NCBI GenBank assembly: GCA_934728355.1 | Contig: CAKVEA010000007.1 | Location: 1 to 45,577 of the forward strand | Origin: an uncultured Eubacteriales bacterium | GTDB taxonomy: Bacteria; Bacillota; Clostridia; Oscillospirales; Acutalibacteraceae | Length of the DNA: 45,577 bases | Direction: 5' to 3' | Part shown: positions 31,447 to 39,541 of the stretch, piece after piece | Layout of the letters: each line of letters begins with the position of its first letter | Position numbering within the stretch: the stretch's first letter is position 1 | Program-made: the position numbers and the translations under genes | The notes under the pieces: generated by a model | What the model was told of the DNA's origin: nothing | Seen by the model: the letters and a program-made list of their open reading frames with translations, nothing else | Databases searched by the model: none

Positions 31447-34377
31447 ATGGAAAAGAAAATTAAAAAAGTTAAATTTCAGAATTTTTCAGGAAAAATCTTA
31501 AAGATTAAAAAAATTATCTCACAGCCGAAATTTAAGTATACTTTTATTGTTTTGATGTTTACTCTAATAGCCTTCAGTATACAGTACTTTGTAAACAGAC
31601 CGAATTTCGGAGCATTTTTAAGCTCAGATATGGACCCTTCAGGAAATACTTATGTACTTGGTGTTGATGAAGAAAAAGGAATTTATAAAATTTCTAAAAT
31701 TCTTCCCAGTGGGTCTACTCAGTTTCAAATAAATCTTGAAAAATCAAACTCCGACAGCGAATATGTTTATAGCAACTTAGAAGTTGATTCGGGTGGAAAT
31801 TTTTACTTCGTTAAACAAAAAAAGGATTTAACCGCTGTTGTTTCCGACAAAACAATGTACCCAACTTTAAACGAAAGTGTTTTAATGTACGATACAAACG
31901 GAAACTATGTAAAACAAATAGCAGCTATTGATTTTACTAAAGACTCTACCCCACCTACAGAACCCTATATAAGAAAAATACAGCTTGTAGATCAAAAATT
32001 AACAATCATAACATGCGAAAACAATCATTATGAAGTAATAAGTACTAACCCACTCGCGGACGAAAGTCCAAGAAAAATAAAATCTTTCGATATAACTCCA
32101 AATACAGCCGTAACAAGCCAAAATTACCAATGGGTGAATGATATTAGTATTTTATCTACCGGAAGAATATTTTACTCAACTTTAAACGGTGAGCTTTATG
32201 CAACAAACAATGAAGGTAATTTTGAAAATTATTCCAGCATAATGAATTCAAAACCATTCCAAATAATTTCAATGAACGTTGACCAAGAAGATAATTTATA
32301 CTTTAACGACTGCATAAACGGAAAATTTTGCAAATTAAATACAAAAAGCGGCATGGTTCAATCACTTTACAGTCTGGAAAACAATCTTTCCGAAAGTCTC
32401 AATATAACACTAGGAGATGTCAGAAGTGTAAAAGTAATTTCCGAAGGTGATTACTACGCGGCTTCCAAAGCATTTGATAAACCTTTTCATGTAAGATTTG
32501 GATCTAATAAATCAAAACTTGTTGGAGATTTAAGAAACAGACTTTTCCCATGGGGATATTTAATAATGTTTGGAATAATTCTTGCCGAAACCGCACTTTA
32601 CTACATTATAAAATACTTACTCAGCTTCGAACTTAAAAGAATACCGCTTGCAACCAGAATGATAACTCTATTTTTGCCTGTATTTGTTGCTTCTATGGGA
32701 GTTTTAGTATATGTAAACACAAAAGACGGAGTTAATGAATATATAAAAGTTTTAAGAAACGAACAAGAAAACGGTGCCAAAACAGCAGCAGATGCCATTA
32801 GCGGAAGTGATTTTGCAAAACTCAACCATGTTTCAGGATATATGAGTTCTGATTATGTAAAACTTAAAAATTTACTCCAAAAAGGTCATAAGGATATATA
32901 CTCAAAAATCGGAGATAAAAGTGATTATTTGGTAACATATATAGAAAGCTATGGAAAGCTTTATACAACTATAAACACAAAATATGATGTTTCTTCAAGT
33001 TCGTTTGACAAACTTAAATATACTTCACCTGACATGATTTCGCCACGATATGCTTTAGTTGATTATTTGCTGGAACAAGATGAAAAAGCAACTTTATATA
33101 AAATATGGTCAAATTTGTCTGATAAATCGAAAAATCAAAGTTCTGAACATGCAACCTTCCGAGATGTATACGGTGATATTTCTGCTACATTTGCTCCTAT
33201 AAAAGATAATAACGGAAATGTTGTCGGAATAGTAGGAAATTTCCTTGACGAAGGAATACACAGCCAAAGAGAATTTTGGGAAATTCTAAAGCATTCTTCA
33301 GCACTTATTTTAATAATAACTGTCTTAGTAGGATGCCTTACATGTTTTGCAATAAAATGGTCTTTAAGACCGCTAAAAAAGATTGAAAAAGCAATAGACA
33401 CTATAGGGAAAGGCACATGGAACACAAGAATTTCTATAAATACAAAGGACGAACTTGCTGATATAGCAAATGCATTTAATTTGATGTCCGAAAAAATAGA
33501 AAGATACACTTCAAATCTAATAAGACTAAATAAAGAATATATAAGATATGTTCCGCAAGAAATATTTAAACTTATGGACAAAGAAAAAATAACACAAGTA
33601 GATCTTTATAATCACAAAGTCGTTGAAATGAATATTATTTATCTTAGTTTCAATATTTCATCAAAAGGATGCTTCGATTTCGAAAAGGAAAATGAAATAT
33701 TTGAAGCTGTGAACACAAGTTATAATGAACTTTTCAAAATAGTTCAAAAGAACAAAGGAATTGTTCAATCATTTACCGGACTTGATGCTGTTATACTTTT
33801 CCCCGAAAGTGCAAATGATGCACTAAGTGCTTCTATACAGTTCAAAGAAGTACCTCTTCCCGAAGAAATAAAACAAAGAATGCATATAACAATTGGGCAT
33901 GGAGATGCTTTAATAGGAATTTCAGGAAATGAAGACAGAAGAGGTGCTATTGTTATCTCGGATGAAATAGTTCAAATGTTTAATATTGATTCAAGACTCA
34001 ATCTTTTGGGAATAGACCATATAGCTACAGGAAATATTATAAATTTAATAGATAAAAGTCTACCATTCACATATAGATACATCGGTAAAGCAGGAAATTC
34101 TACCGATTCAGATTACGAAGATATATACCAAATTATGAACGGACTAAACAAATACTCTCAGGATTTGTATACTTCAACAAAAGAAACTTTCGAAGAAGGA
34201 ATAAAATTTTACCTTCAAGGTGAGTTTTCAAGAGCACGAAAAATGTTTACAGATGTTTTGAGAGTAAATGAAAACGACAAAGTAAGCATAAAATACATGA
34301 TGATGTGCGATGAAGAATCTTCAAAACAAGAAAAAAATCCAGAATCAATCCAAGATTTTAATGGATATATAATATAG
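31447..34377 (+). CDS. Multi-pass sensor with beta-propeller-like domain, HAMP and degenerate nucleotide-cyclase domain
   Basis: This 976-residue membrane protein has several parts. They are a membrane helix at 31-48; an outer region at about 52-365 with repeated D-x-x-G-N-x-Y-F/V motifs like a beta-propeller; helices near 370-393 and 401-425; a second outer region with Cache-like features; a helix at 616-638; HAMP at about 639-692 (KDELADIANAFNLMSEKIER); and a class III nucleotide-cyclase-like domain at about 726-895. A TPR-like C terminus follows. In the cyclase domain the first metal-binding Asp position reads YLSFNIS and the GDG-type hairpin reads TGLDAVILF, so metal and ATP binding look damaged. 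It may signal by protein contact, or not make a cyclic nucleotide at all. GTGAGGAG precedes the ATG. Confidence 0.82.
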   Translation: MEKKIKKVKFQNFSGKILKIKKIISQPKFKYTFIVLMFTLIAFSIQYFVNRPNFGAFLSSDMDPSGNTYVLGVDEEKGIYKISKILPSGSTQFQINLEKSNSDSEYVYSNLEVDSGGNFYFVKQKKDLTAVVSDKTMYPTLNESVLMYDTNGNYVKQIAAIDFTKDSTPPTEPYIRKIQLVDQKLTIITCENNHYEVISTNPLADESPRKIKSFDITPNTAVTSQNYQWVNDISILSTGRIFYSTLNGELYATNNEGNFENYSSIMNSKPFQIISMNVDQEDNLYFNDCINGKFCKLNTKSGMVQSLYSLENNLSESLNITLGDVRSVKVISEGDYYAASKAFDKPFHVRFGSNKSKLVGDLRNRLFPWGYLIMFGIILAETALYYIIKYLLSFELKRIPLATRMITLFLPVFVASMGVLVYVNTKDGVNEYIKVLRNEQENGAKTAADAISGSDFAKLNHVSGYMSSDYVKLKNLLQKGHKDIYSKIGDKSDYLVTYIESYGKLYTTINTKYDVSSSSFDKLKYTSPDMISPRYALVDYLLEQDEKATLYKIWSNLSDKSKNQSSEHATFRDVYGDISATFAPIKDNNGNVVGIVGNFLDEGIHSQREFWEILKHSSALILIITVLVGCLTCFAIKWSLRPLKKIEKAIDTIGKGTWNTRISINTKDELADIANAFNLMSEKIERYTSNLIRLNKEYIRYVPQEIFKLMDKEKITQVDLYNHKVVEMNIIYLSFNISSKGCFDFEKENEIFEAVNTSYNELFKIVQKNKGIVQSFTGLDAVILFPESANDALSASIQFKEVPLPEEIKQRMHITIGHGDALIGISGNEDRRGAIVISDEIVQMFNIDSRLNLLGIDHIATGNIINLIDKSLPFTYRYIGKAGNSTDSDYEDIYQIMNGLNKYSQDLYTSTKETFEEGIKFYLQGEFSRARKMFTDVLRVNENDKVSIKYMMMCDEESSKQEKNPESIQDFNGYII

Positions 34378-34409
34378 CAAATCACTTAAATGAATAGGAT
34401 GAGAAAATT

Positions 34410-35918
34410 ATGTCAGTATTTAAAGATATAATGTCAAGAATTTCCACAACTCTTCAAACTCAAATAACAGCTATGACAGCTTTTTTAGTCGATATTCAAA
34501 ACTCTGCTACCCGTGTTTCACAATTAATCCAGCAAAAAATTCAAAAATTTTTTCAAACTCTTCTCGGAGAGCCAAAAAGTAAAAAGGATTATTGGAAAGT
34601 TTTTGGAATATACCTTTCAAAAAGATTTGTTTGTATTTCAGCCGTTGTTATAGGGGTAGCGGTATATTTAATTACGTTTCATGCTATTCCCTGGGCGGAA
34701 GGAAAACTTTGGACTGCAAACTTAAAACTAGATACCGCTAAATACACCAAATTTAACGGAAAAGCAAAAGTTTACGATCCAATGGGGAAACTTGTTTTTG
34801 AAGGCTCATTACAAAACGGATCTCCTGAAGGTCAAGGAACACAATACGATTCATCCGGGAATGTGGTATATAAGGGAAATTTTGAAGCTGGAAAATACAG
34901 CGGAGAAGGTGAACTTTATGATTCTACCGGTACACTTATATATAGCGGCTCTTTCAAATCTAATTTATATGAAGGATCAGGAAAGCTTTACAATTCTATA
35001 GGAAAACTTATCTATACCGGTGAATTTGCAGCCGGGCAAAAATCAGGAAGAGGTACGCAGTATAACCCCGATACGGCACTCAAAAAATATTACGGAGAAC
35101 ATGCAAATGATGTTCCAAACGGCAATGGTGTAGAATACGAAGAAGACGGTACTTCAGTACATTATGAAGGCAGCTTTAAAGATGGAGTTTACGGCGGTGA
35201 AGGAAAACTTTATTCAAATAATGCATTGAAATATTTTGGAAATTTTGCAAAGGGAATATACAATGGAAACGGTAACCTTTATGATATTGATACCGGAGTA
35301 TTAACATATACAGGTGAATTTAAAGACGGTCTCTATGACGGATCCGGTATACTTTATGATCCGACAACACAAGTTATTATTTATTCAGGTGAATTTTCAA
35401 AAGGTAAGAAACAAGGCTCTGGTAAATCATATGACAAACTTGGATCTGAATTATTTGCAGGTAACTTCAGAGGCGATAGTATAGATTATATTGCATATCT
35501 TAAAAAGACTCCTGATGATTTTTCTAAAGAATTCGGTCAAGAAACATATAAAACCGAGACAAATGGTAAGATGATAATTACTTACAGAAATTTAGACGCT
35601 TCCGCGGTATTTAAAGTAGATGAAGAAAAAGGAGAGTATGTTTGCGAAAAAATATTCCTCGGAACCAATGAAAAGTTTATGGGTCTCGGATCCAGCAGCA
35701 GTGCAATAGAAAGAAGATCTGTCATGGGCGATCCTTTCTCCTCTATAAATTACAGTTGTCCTGAATACTATAAAAACGTATTTGCAAATTTGGGAATAAA
35801 TATAAATAATATTAAATCTATTCCCTGCGATAAATATGTTCTTGACAACTATTTTATTAGGTTTTATTTCAACGAAGGTCGTACAGAACTTAAATGTATT
35901 GAAATATGTTCCATGTAA
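34410..35918 (+). CDS. MORN-repeat membrane protein
   Basis: This 502-residue protein has a soluble N terminus (1-70), a membrane helix (about 73-95) and a long array of MORN-type repeats (about 105-385) of the pattern Y-x-G-x-F/L-x2-G-x3-G-x-G-x3-Y, for example YKGNFEAGKYSGEGELYDS. The number of copies is about ten. A distinct C-terminal domain (about 390-502) is unrecognised and holds several Cys. MORN repeats bind lipids or act as protein scaffolds. The gene follows the cyclase-like sensor gene by 32 bases and is likely co-transcribed, so it may organise that sensor at the membrane or wall. Confidence 0.86.
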   Translation: MSVFKDIMSRISTTLQTQITAMTAFLVDIQNSATRVSQLIQQKIQKFFQTLLGEPKSKKDYWKVFGIYLSKRFVCISAVVIGVAVYLITFHAIPWAEGKLWTANLKLDTAKYTKFNGKAKVYDPMGKLVFEGSLQNGSPEGQGTQYDSSGNVVYKGNFEAGKYSGEGELYDSTGTLIYSGSFKSNLYEGSGKLYNSIGKLIYTGEFAAGQKSGRGTQYNPDTALKKYYGEHANDVPNGNGVEYEEDGTSVHYEGSFKDGVYGGEGKLYSNNALKYFGNFAKGIYNGNGNLYDIDTGVLTYTGEFKDGLYDGSGILYDPTTQVIIYSGEFSKGKKQGSGKSYDKLGSELFAGNFRGDSIDYIAYLKKTPDDFSKEFGQETYKTETNGKMIITYRNLDASAVFKVDEEKGEYVCEKIFLGTNEKFMGLGSSSSAIERRSVMGDPFSSINYSCPEYYKNVFANLGININNIKSIPCDKYVLDNYFIRFYFNEGRTELKCIEICSM

Positions 35919-35948
35919 CAATAAAATTATATAAAGAAAAGATTTTAA

Positions 35949-35977
35949 TTGACATATTATTAATTTTAAGTTATAAT
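35949..35977 (+). promoter_or_regulatory. Full-consensus promoter of the USP-like gene
   Basis: TTGACA (35949-35954), 17 bases, TATAAT (35972-35977). It begins 31 bases after the MORN gene, so the next gene has its own strong start. Confidence 0.9.
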
Positions 35978-36013
35978 ATCTCTTATAAAGGAGAGGATTA
36001 AATAACTAACAAA

Positions 36014-37795
36014 ATGAAAAATATAATAAAAATTATTATTGAAAAAACAAAGATTTCAAACAGACTTCAAACTATCAAGGACAAAAAGTCAGTATATGAA
36101 TTTTTTAAATATTTAAAATCTAAAACTACATTAAAAGAATTTGGAGAAGGATTGAAAAAAATTTTTTCTAACAATCTAAAAGAAAAATTGAGAAATGAAG
36201 AATTGTTAAATATTTCCGGAGGTAAGATAAAACCAAAAATTTTAAGCAAAACCACTGCAGGAATTTTAGCAGCGCTTTTAGTCGGCTCGACTGCTTTTCC
36301 ACATAAAGTAAATGCATACAAAGAATTTAAACCTTACAATAGCATTAAATCAATTTTTTCTAATAAAAAATACTTAATAGGTGCAGGTGTAGCAATTTTA
36401 GCAGCTATAGGAATTCCTACAGCAATGGCTGTGAAATATTGGGCTCAAAATAAATGCAACCCAATGCAAGAAGAAAATAATGATACAAATACACAAGACT
36501 ATTCCGCTCCTGAATGTATTTCGAAATCTATTCATGATAAAAATCATTGTTCAGTCACATCTCCGACAGAAAAACTATTGGAATTTACCGGTATAAAAAA
36601 TGATGGCAGCACGTGCTATTTTAATTCTGCGTTGCAAATTCTATTTCAAATTCCTGAAATAAGAAATAACAATCTTACTAACTTGTCCTCAGACAAAGTA
36701 CTAAAAATTCAGTTGAACGGAATTAAAACTTCGGTTTATGAACTCCAAAAACAGAAGGAGTATGCTGAGAAAACAAAAAATACTTTCATTAATGAATTTC
36801 TTTTAAGAATTAGTAAGGAAAATGAGTTAATTCAAGCTGTTAAAAAATTAGACTTACAATATTGCAAAAATAAAATACAAGAATTAGAATCTATACGCAA
36901 AGATTTATACAACAATAAAAAATATAGCGAGTCTATTAGGATATCCTGTGAATTAGATGTATACAAAGCCATAGAGTGCTTAATACAACTGTTTTCAATG
37001 AATCATGTTTTAAAAAATAATGAAAAAATTGATAGAGTATGCTCCTTATTTAACATAATTGACAGAGACGAAGAAAAACTAAGTTCTGTATTAAATATTT
37101 TATTCAGAAAAAATAAAGCTGCTAAAAATACGATTTCAAAACTTTTTAAGGATGCATATCCACAATATGAAAATTTGAAAAATAAATATTCAGACATAAT
37201 TGTTAAACTTGCAGAAATAAATGGAAATAAAAGTATTATTGAAACAGAAGAAGAAAAAGAACAAAACCGTAAAAACTTGGAAAACTTGAATAAAATAATG
37301 ACTAAACTTAACAACAAAGAAGCTCCGAATGATATAATGAAAAATATACTCATCGAGCACAATATTTGCGGTCAAGAGGATGTTTCCAGAGTTATAGAAT
37401 CATATTTTACAGGTATTCCACGAGAATTGGTTTCAATAAAAAATTTAGAAATAGTAAATCCAGAAATAGATAAAAATTTACTTAAAGAGATTCCTTCAAA
37501 ATATAAATTAATAGGAATTAATAGATATGAAAAGTGTAATAAAGTAATACAAAATATTGACGTGCCAGAAACTATAGAAGATGTTTATGGACAAAAATAT
37601 GAGTTGGCTTCAGTTGCGATTTATATCAGTTCCAACGGGTTGTTCGGCCATTATTATGCATACTCAAAAAACGACAACGGAGATTGGTATAAACTTGACG
37701 ACAGTTCTGTTACCTGTGAAGAATCATATGAGAATATAAAAAATGATATATATAAAAATTCCAGATTGGCATTGTATAGACCTGTTAGCAAATAA
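36014..37795 (+). CDS. Ubiquitin-specific protease-like protein (C19) with double-glycine leader
   Basis: The C-terminal part (about 190-590) carries the two boxes of eukaryotic ubiquitin-specific proteases, which cut ubiquitin from proteins. The Cys box is TGIKNDGSTCYFNSALQ with Cys201. The His box is SNGLFGHYYAYSK with His546, followed by W558 and LDD with Asp562, as in the usual Cys/His/Asp triad. Between them lie about 330 helical residues, so it is a divergent form. Residues 1-70 look like a Nif11/bacteriocin-type leader ending EELLNISGG, with cleavage expected after Gly70. Hydrophobic stretches follow at about 82-98 and 120-141. AAAGGAGAGG is about 17 bases from the ATG, longer than normal. 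Activity and export are inferred. Confidence 0.85.
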   Translation: MKNIIKIIIEKTKISNRLQTIKDKKSVYEFFKYLKSKTTLKEFGEGLKKIFSNNLKEKLRNEELLNISGGKIKPKILSKTTAGILAALLVGSTAFPHKVNAYKEFKPYNSIKSIFSNKKYLIGAGVAILAAIGIPTAMAVKYWAQNKCNPMQEENNDTNTQDYSAPECISKSIHDKNHCSVTSPTEKLLEFTGIKNDGSTCYFNSALQILFQIPEIRNNNLTNLSSDKVLKIQLNGIKTSVYELQKQKEYAEKTKNTFINEFLLRISKENELIQAVKKLDLQYCKNKIQELESIRKDLYNNKKYSESIRISCELDVYKAIECLIQLFSMNHVLKNNEKIDRVCSLFNIIDRDEEKLSSVLNILFRKNKAAKNTISKLFKDAYPQYENLKNKYSDIIVKLAEINGNKSIIETEEEKEQNRKNLENLNKIMTKLNNKEAPNDIMKNILIEHNICGQEDVSRVIESYFTGIPRELVSIKNLEIVNPEIDKNLLKEIPSKYKLIGINRYEKCNKVIQNIDVPETIEDVYGQKYELASVAIYISSNGLFGHYYAYSKNDNGDWYKLDDSSVTCEESYENIKNDIYKNSRLALYRPVSK

Positions 37796-37798
37796 ATA

Positions 37799-37832
37799 AA
37801 TCGAGCTTTTTAAATAAAGCTCGATTTTTAAT
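37799..37832 (+). terminator. Terminator of the USP-like gene
   Basis: TCGAGCTTT (37801-37809) pairs with AAAGCTCGA (37816-37824), followed by TTTTTA. Confidence 0.9.
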
Positions 37833-37839
37833 GGTAAAA

Positions 37840-37868
37840 TTGAATTATGCTTAAATTTGATTTATAAT
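37840..37868 (+). promoter_or_regulatory. Promoter of the radical SAM gene
   Basis: TTGAAT (37840-37845), 17 bases, TATAAT (37863-37868). Confidence 0.75.
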
Positions 37869-37906
37869 TGAAAAATAAATTTTTTTGATACAAAGGATTA
37901 TTTAAA

Positions 37907-38605
37907 ATGAAAAAAGTTCAAGTTAGATACTCAAAAATAAAAGAAAAATTTCCAAGAGAATTCATTCTTCTTCAGGGAAAAGGATGTTTTTGGAAAAAGT
38001 GCACTTTTTGCGATTATTTTCATGACGTAAGTTTAAATCCATTTGAAATAAATAAAAGTGTAATAGAAAAAATCACAGGTGAATTCGGAGTTTTAGATGT
38101 TATAAATTCAGGATCCGCAATGGAAATTGATGAAAAAACTCTTGATTTTCTTATTCAAAAAACAAAAGAAAAAAATATAAAAGAAATATGGTTTGAAGTC
38201 CACTGGGCTTACAGAAATAAACTTAAATCATTTGCAGAAAAATTTAAACATATAAAATCGGTTAAATTTAGAACTGGTATAGAAACTTTTAACCCTTCAT
38301 TGCGAACACTATGGAATAAAGGAATTAAAGAATCTGTGGATGTCAAAGAAGTTTCAAAATACTTTCAAAGTGTTTGTTTATTAGCAGGAGTACAAAGTCA
38401 GAAATTTGAAACAATTAAAAATGATATATTTTTAGCAGAAAAATATTTTGAGAGATTTACAATCAGTATATTTGTAGAAAATTCAACCGAAATAAAACCA
38501 GACAAAAATTTAATTTCAAGATTTATAACCGAGATATACCCTAAAATAAAAGATAACCCTAAAATAGATATACTTATCGATAACAAAGATTTGGGGGTAG
38601 GATAA
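37907..38605 (+). CDS. Small radical SAM protein with CX4CX2C motif
   Basis: This 232-residue protein resembles radical SAM enzymes, which use a [4Fe-4S] cluster and S-adenosylmethionine to form a radical. The N-terminal motif GCFWKKCTFCDY places Cys27, Cys32 and Cys35 as CX4CX2C rather than the common CX3CX2C. Later it has FRTGIETFNPSLRTLWNKG, a typical barrel strand-loop of the family, and EIWFEVHWAYR. The barrel is short and there is no accessory cluster domain. It precedes rluD by nine bases, so a role in RNA modification is possible, though nothing in the sequence proves it. Confidence 0.78.
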   Translation: MKKVQVRYSKIKEKFPREFILLQGKGCFWKKCTFCDYFHDVSLNPFEINKSVIEKITGEFGVLDVINSGSAMEIDEKTLDFLIQKTKEKNIKEIWFEVHWAYRNKLKSFAEKFKHIKSVKFRTGIETFNPSLRTLWNKGIKESVDVKEVSKYFQSVCLLAGVQSQKFETIKNDIFLAEKYFERFTISIFVENSTEIKPDKNLISRFITEIYPKIKDNPKIDILIDNKDLGVG

Positions 38606-38614
38606 ATTTTAAAT

Positions 38615-39541
38615 ATGGAATCGTATAATTTTTTAGTTGAGAATGAAGAATCAAATTTAAGAATAGACATTTTTTTAAGCAACAAAATTAAAGATGTTTC
38701 ACGGTCTTATATTCAGAAATTAATAGAAAACGGTCTGGTAAAAATTAACGGAAAATCCGTGAACAAAAACTTCAAAATTTCAAAAGGGATGAATATTTCG
38801 GTTACTTTTCCGGAAATAAAAGAACTTGAAGTAAAAGCTGAAAACATTCCTCTTGATATTGTTTATGAAGACAAAGATTTAATTATAGTCAATAAGCCTA
38901 AAGATATGGTTGTCCACCCCGCTCCGGGAAACTATGATAGAACACTTGTAAATGCTCTTTTATACCACTGCAAAGATTCACTTTCGGGAATAAACGGAGT
39001 TTTAAGACCAGGAATAGTTCACAGAATAGATAAAGATACAAGCGGACTCTTAATAGTTGCTAAAAATGATATTTCGCATAAAATAATTGCGGAACAAATA
39101 AAAAATCATAGCTTCAAAAGAGAATACGAGGCTGTTGTAATAGGAAACTTAAATCATTCGTCAGGATGCGTAAAAACATATATAAATCGCCATAAACTTG
39201 ATCGAAAGAAAATGGCTGTTTCAAAAACTTCGGGTAAACTTGCAATAACTAACTATCAAACAATAGAAAATTATAAAGGCTATTCTCATATTAAACTAAT
39301 CCTCGAAACTGGAAGAACTCATCAAATAAGAGTTCATATGAGCTATTTGGGTCATGCTGTTTTAGGTGACGAAGTTTACGGAAAAAATAAAAAAACAGAT
39401 TTTCCTTTTTTAAAGGGTCAATGTCTACATGCAAAAACAATAGGCTTTATTCACCCTACTTCAAATAAATATATTGAATTTACAAGTCAGTTGCCGGAAT
39501 ATTTTAAAAAAACACTTGATGTATTAAAAACTAAAATTTAG
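38615..39541 (+). CDS. rluD: RluD-type 23S rRNA pseudouridine synthase
   Basis: The 308-residue protein has an N-terminal S4 RNA-binding domain (about 12-75, RIDIFLSNKIKDVSRSYIQK) and the pseudouridine synthase domain with the catalytic motif GIVHRIDKDTSGLLIVAK near residues 131-148, in which Asp is the nucleophile. KPKDMVVHPAPGNYDRTLVN and LETGRTHQIRVHM are also typical. It most likely modifies helix 69 of 23S rRNA, like RluD, though paralogues with other targets look the same. Its stop codon overlaps that of the convergent uvrC. Confidence 0.92.
   Translation: MESYNFLVENEESNLRIDIFLSNKIKDVSRSYIQKLIENGLVKINGKSVNKNFKISKGMNISVTFPEIKELEVKAENIPLDIVYEDKDLIIVNKPKDMVVHPAPGNYDRTLVNALLYHCKDSLSGINGVLRPGIVHRIDKDTSGLLIVAKNDISHKIIAEQIKNHSFKREYEAVVIGNLNHSSGCVKTYINRHKLDRKKMAVSKTSGKLAITNYQTIENYKGYSHIKLILETGRTHQIRVHMSYLGHAVLGDEVYGKNKKTDFPFLKGQCLHAKTIGFIHPTSNKYIEFTSQLPEYFKKTLDVLKTKI

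Noticed and set aside
31447..34377. Active adenylate/guanylate cyclase
   Set aside because: The metal-binding positions I can place by eye appear changed, so I call it cyclase-like only.
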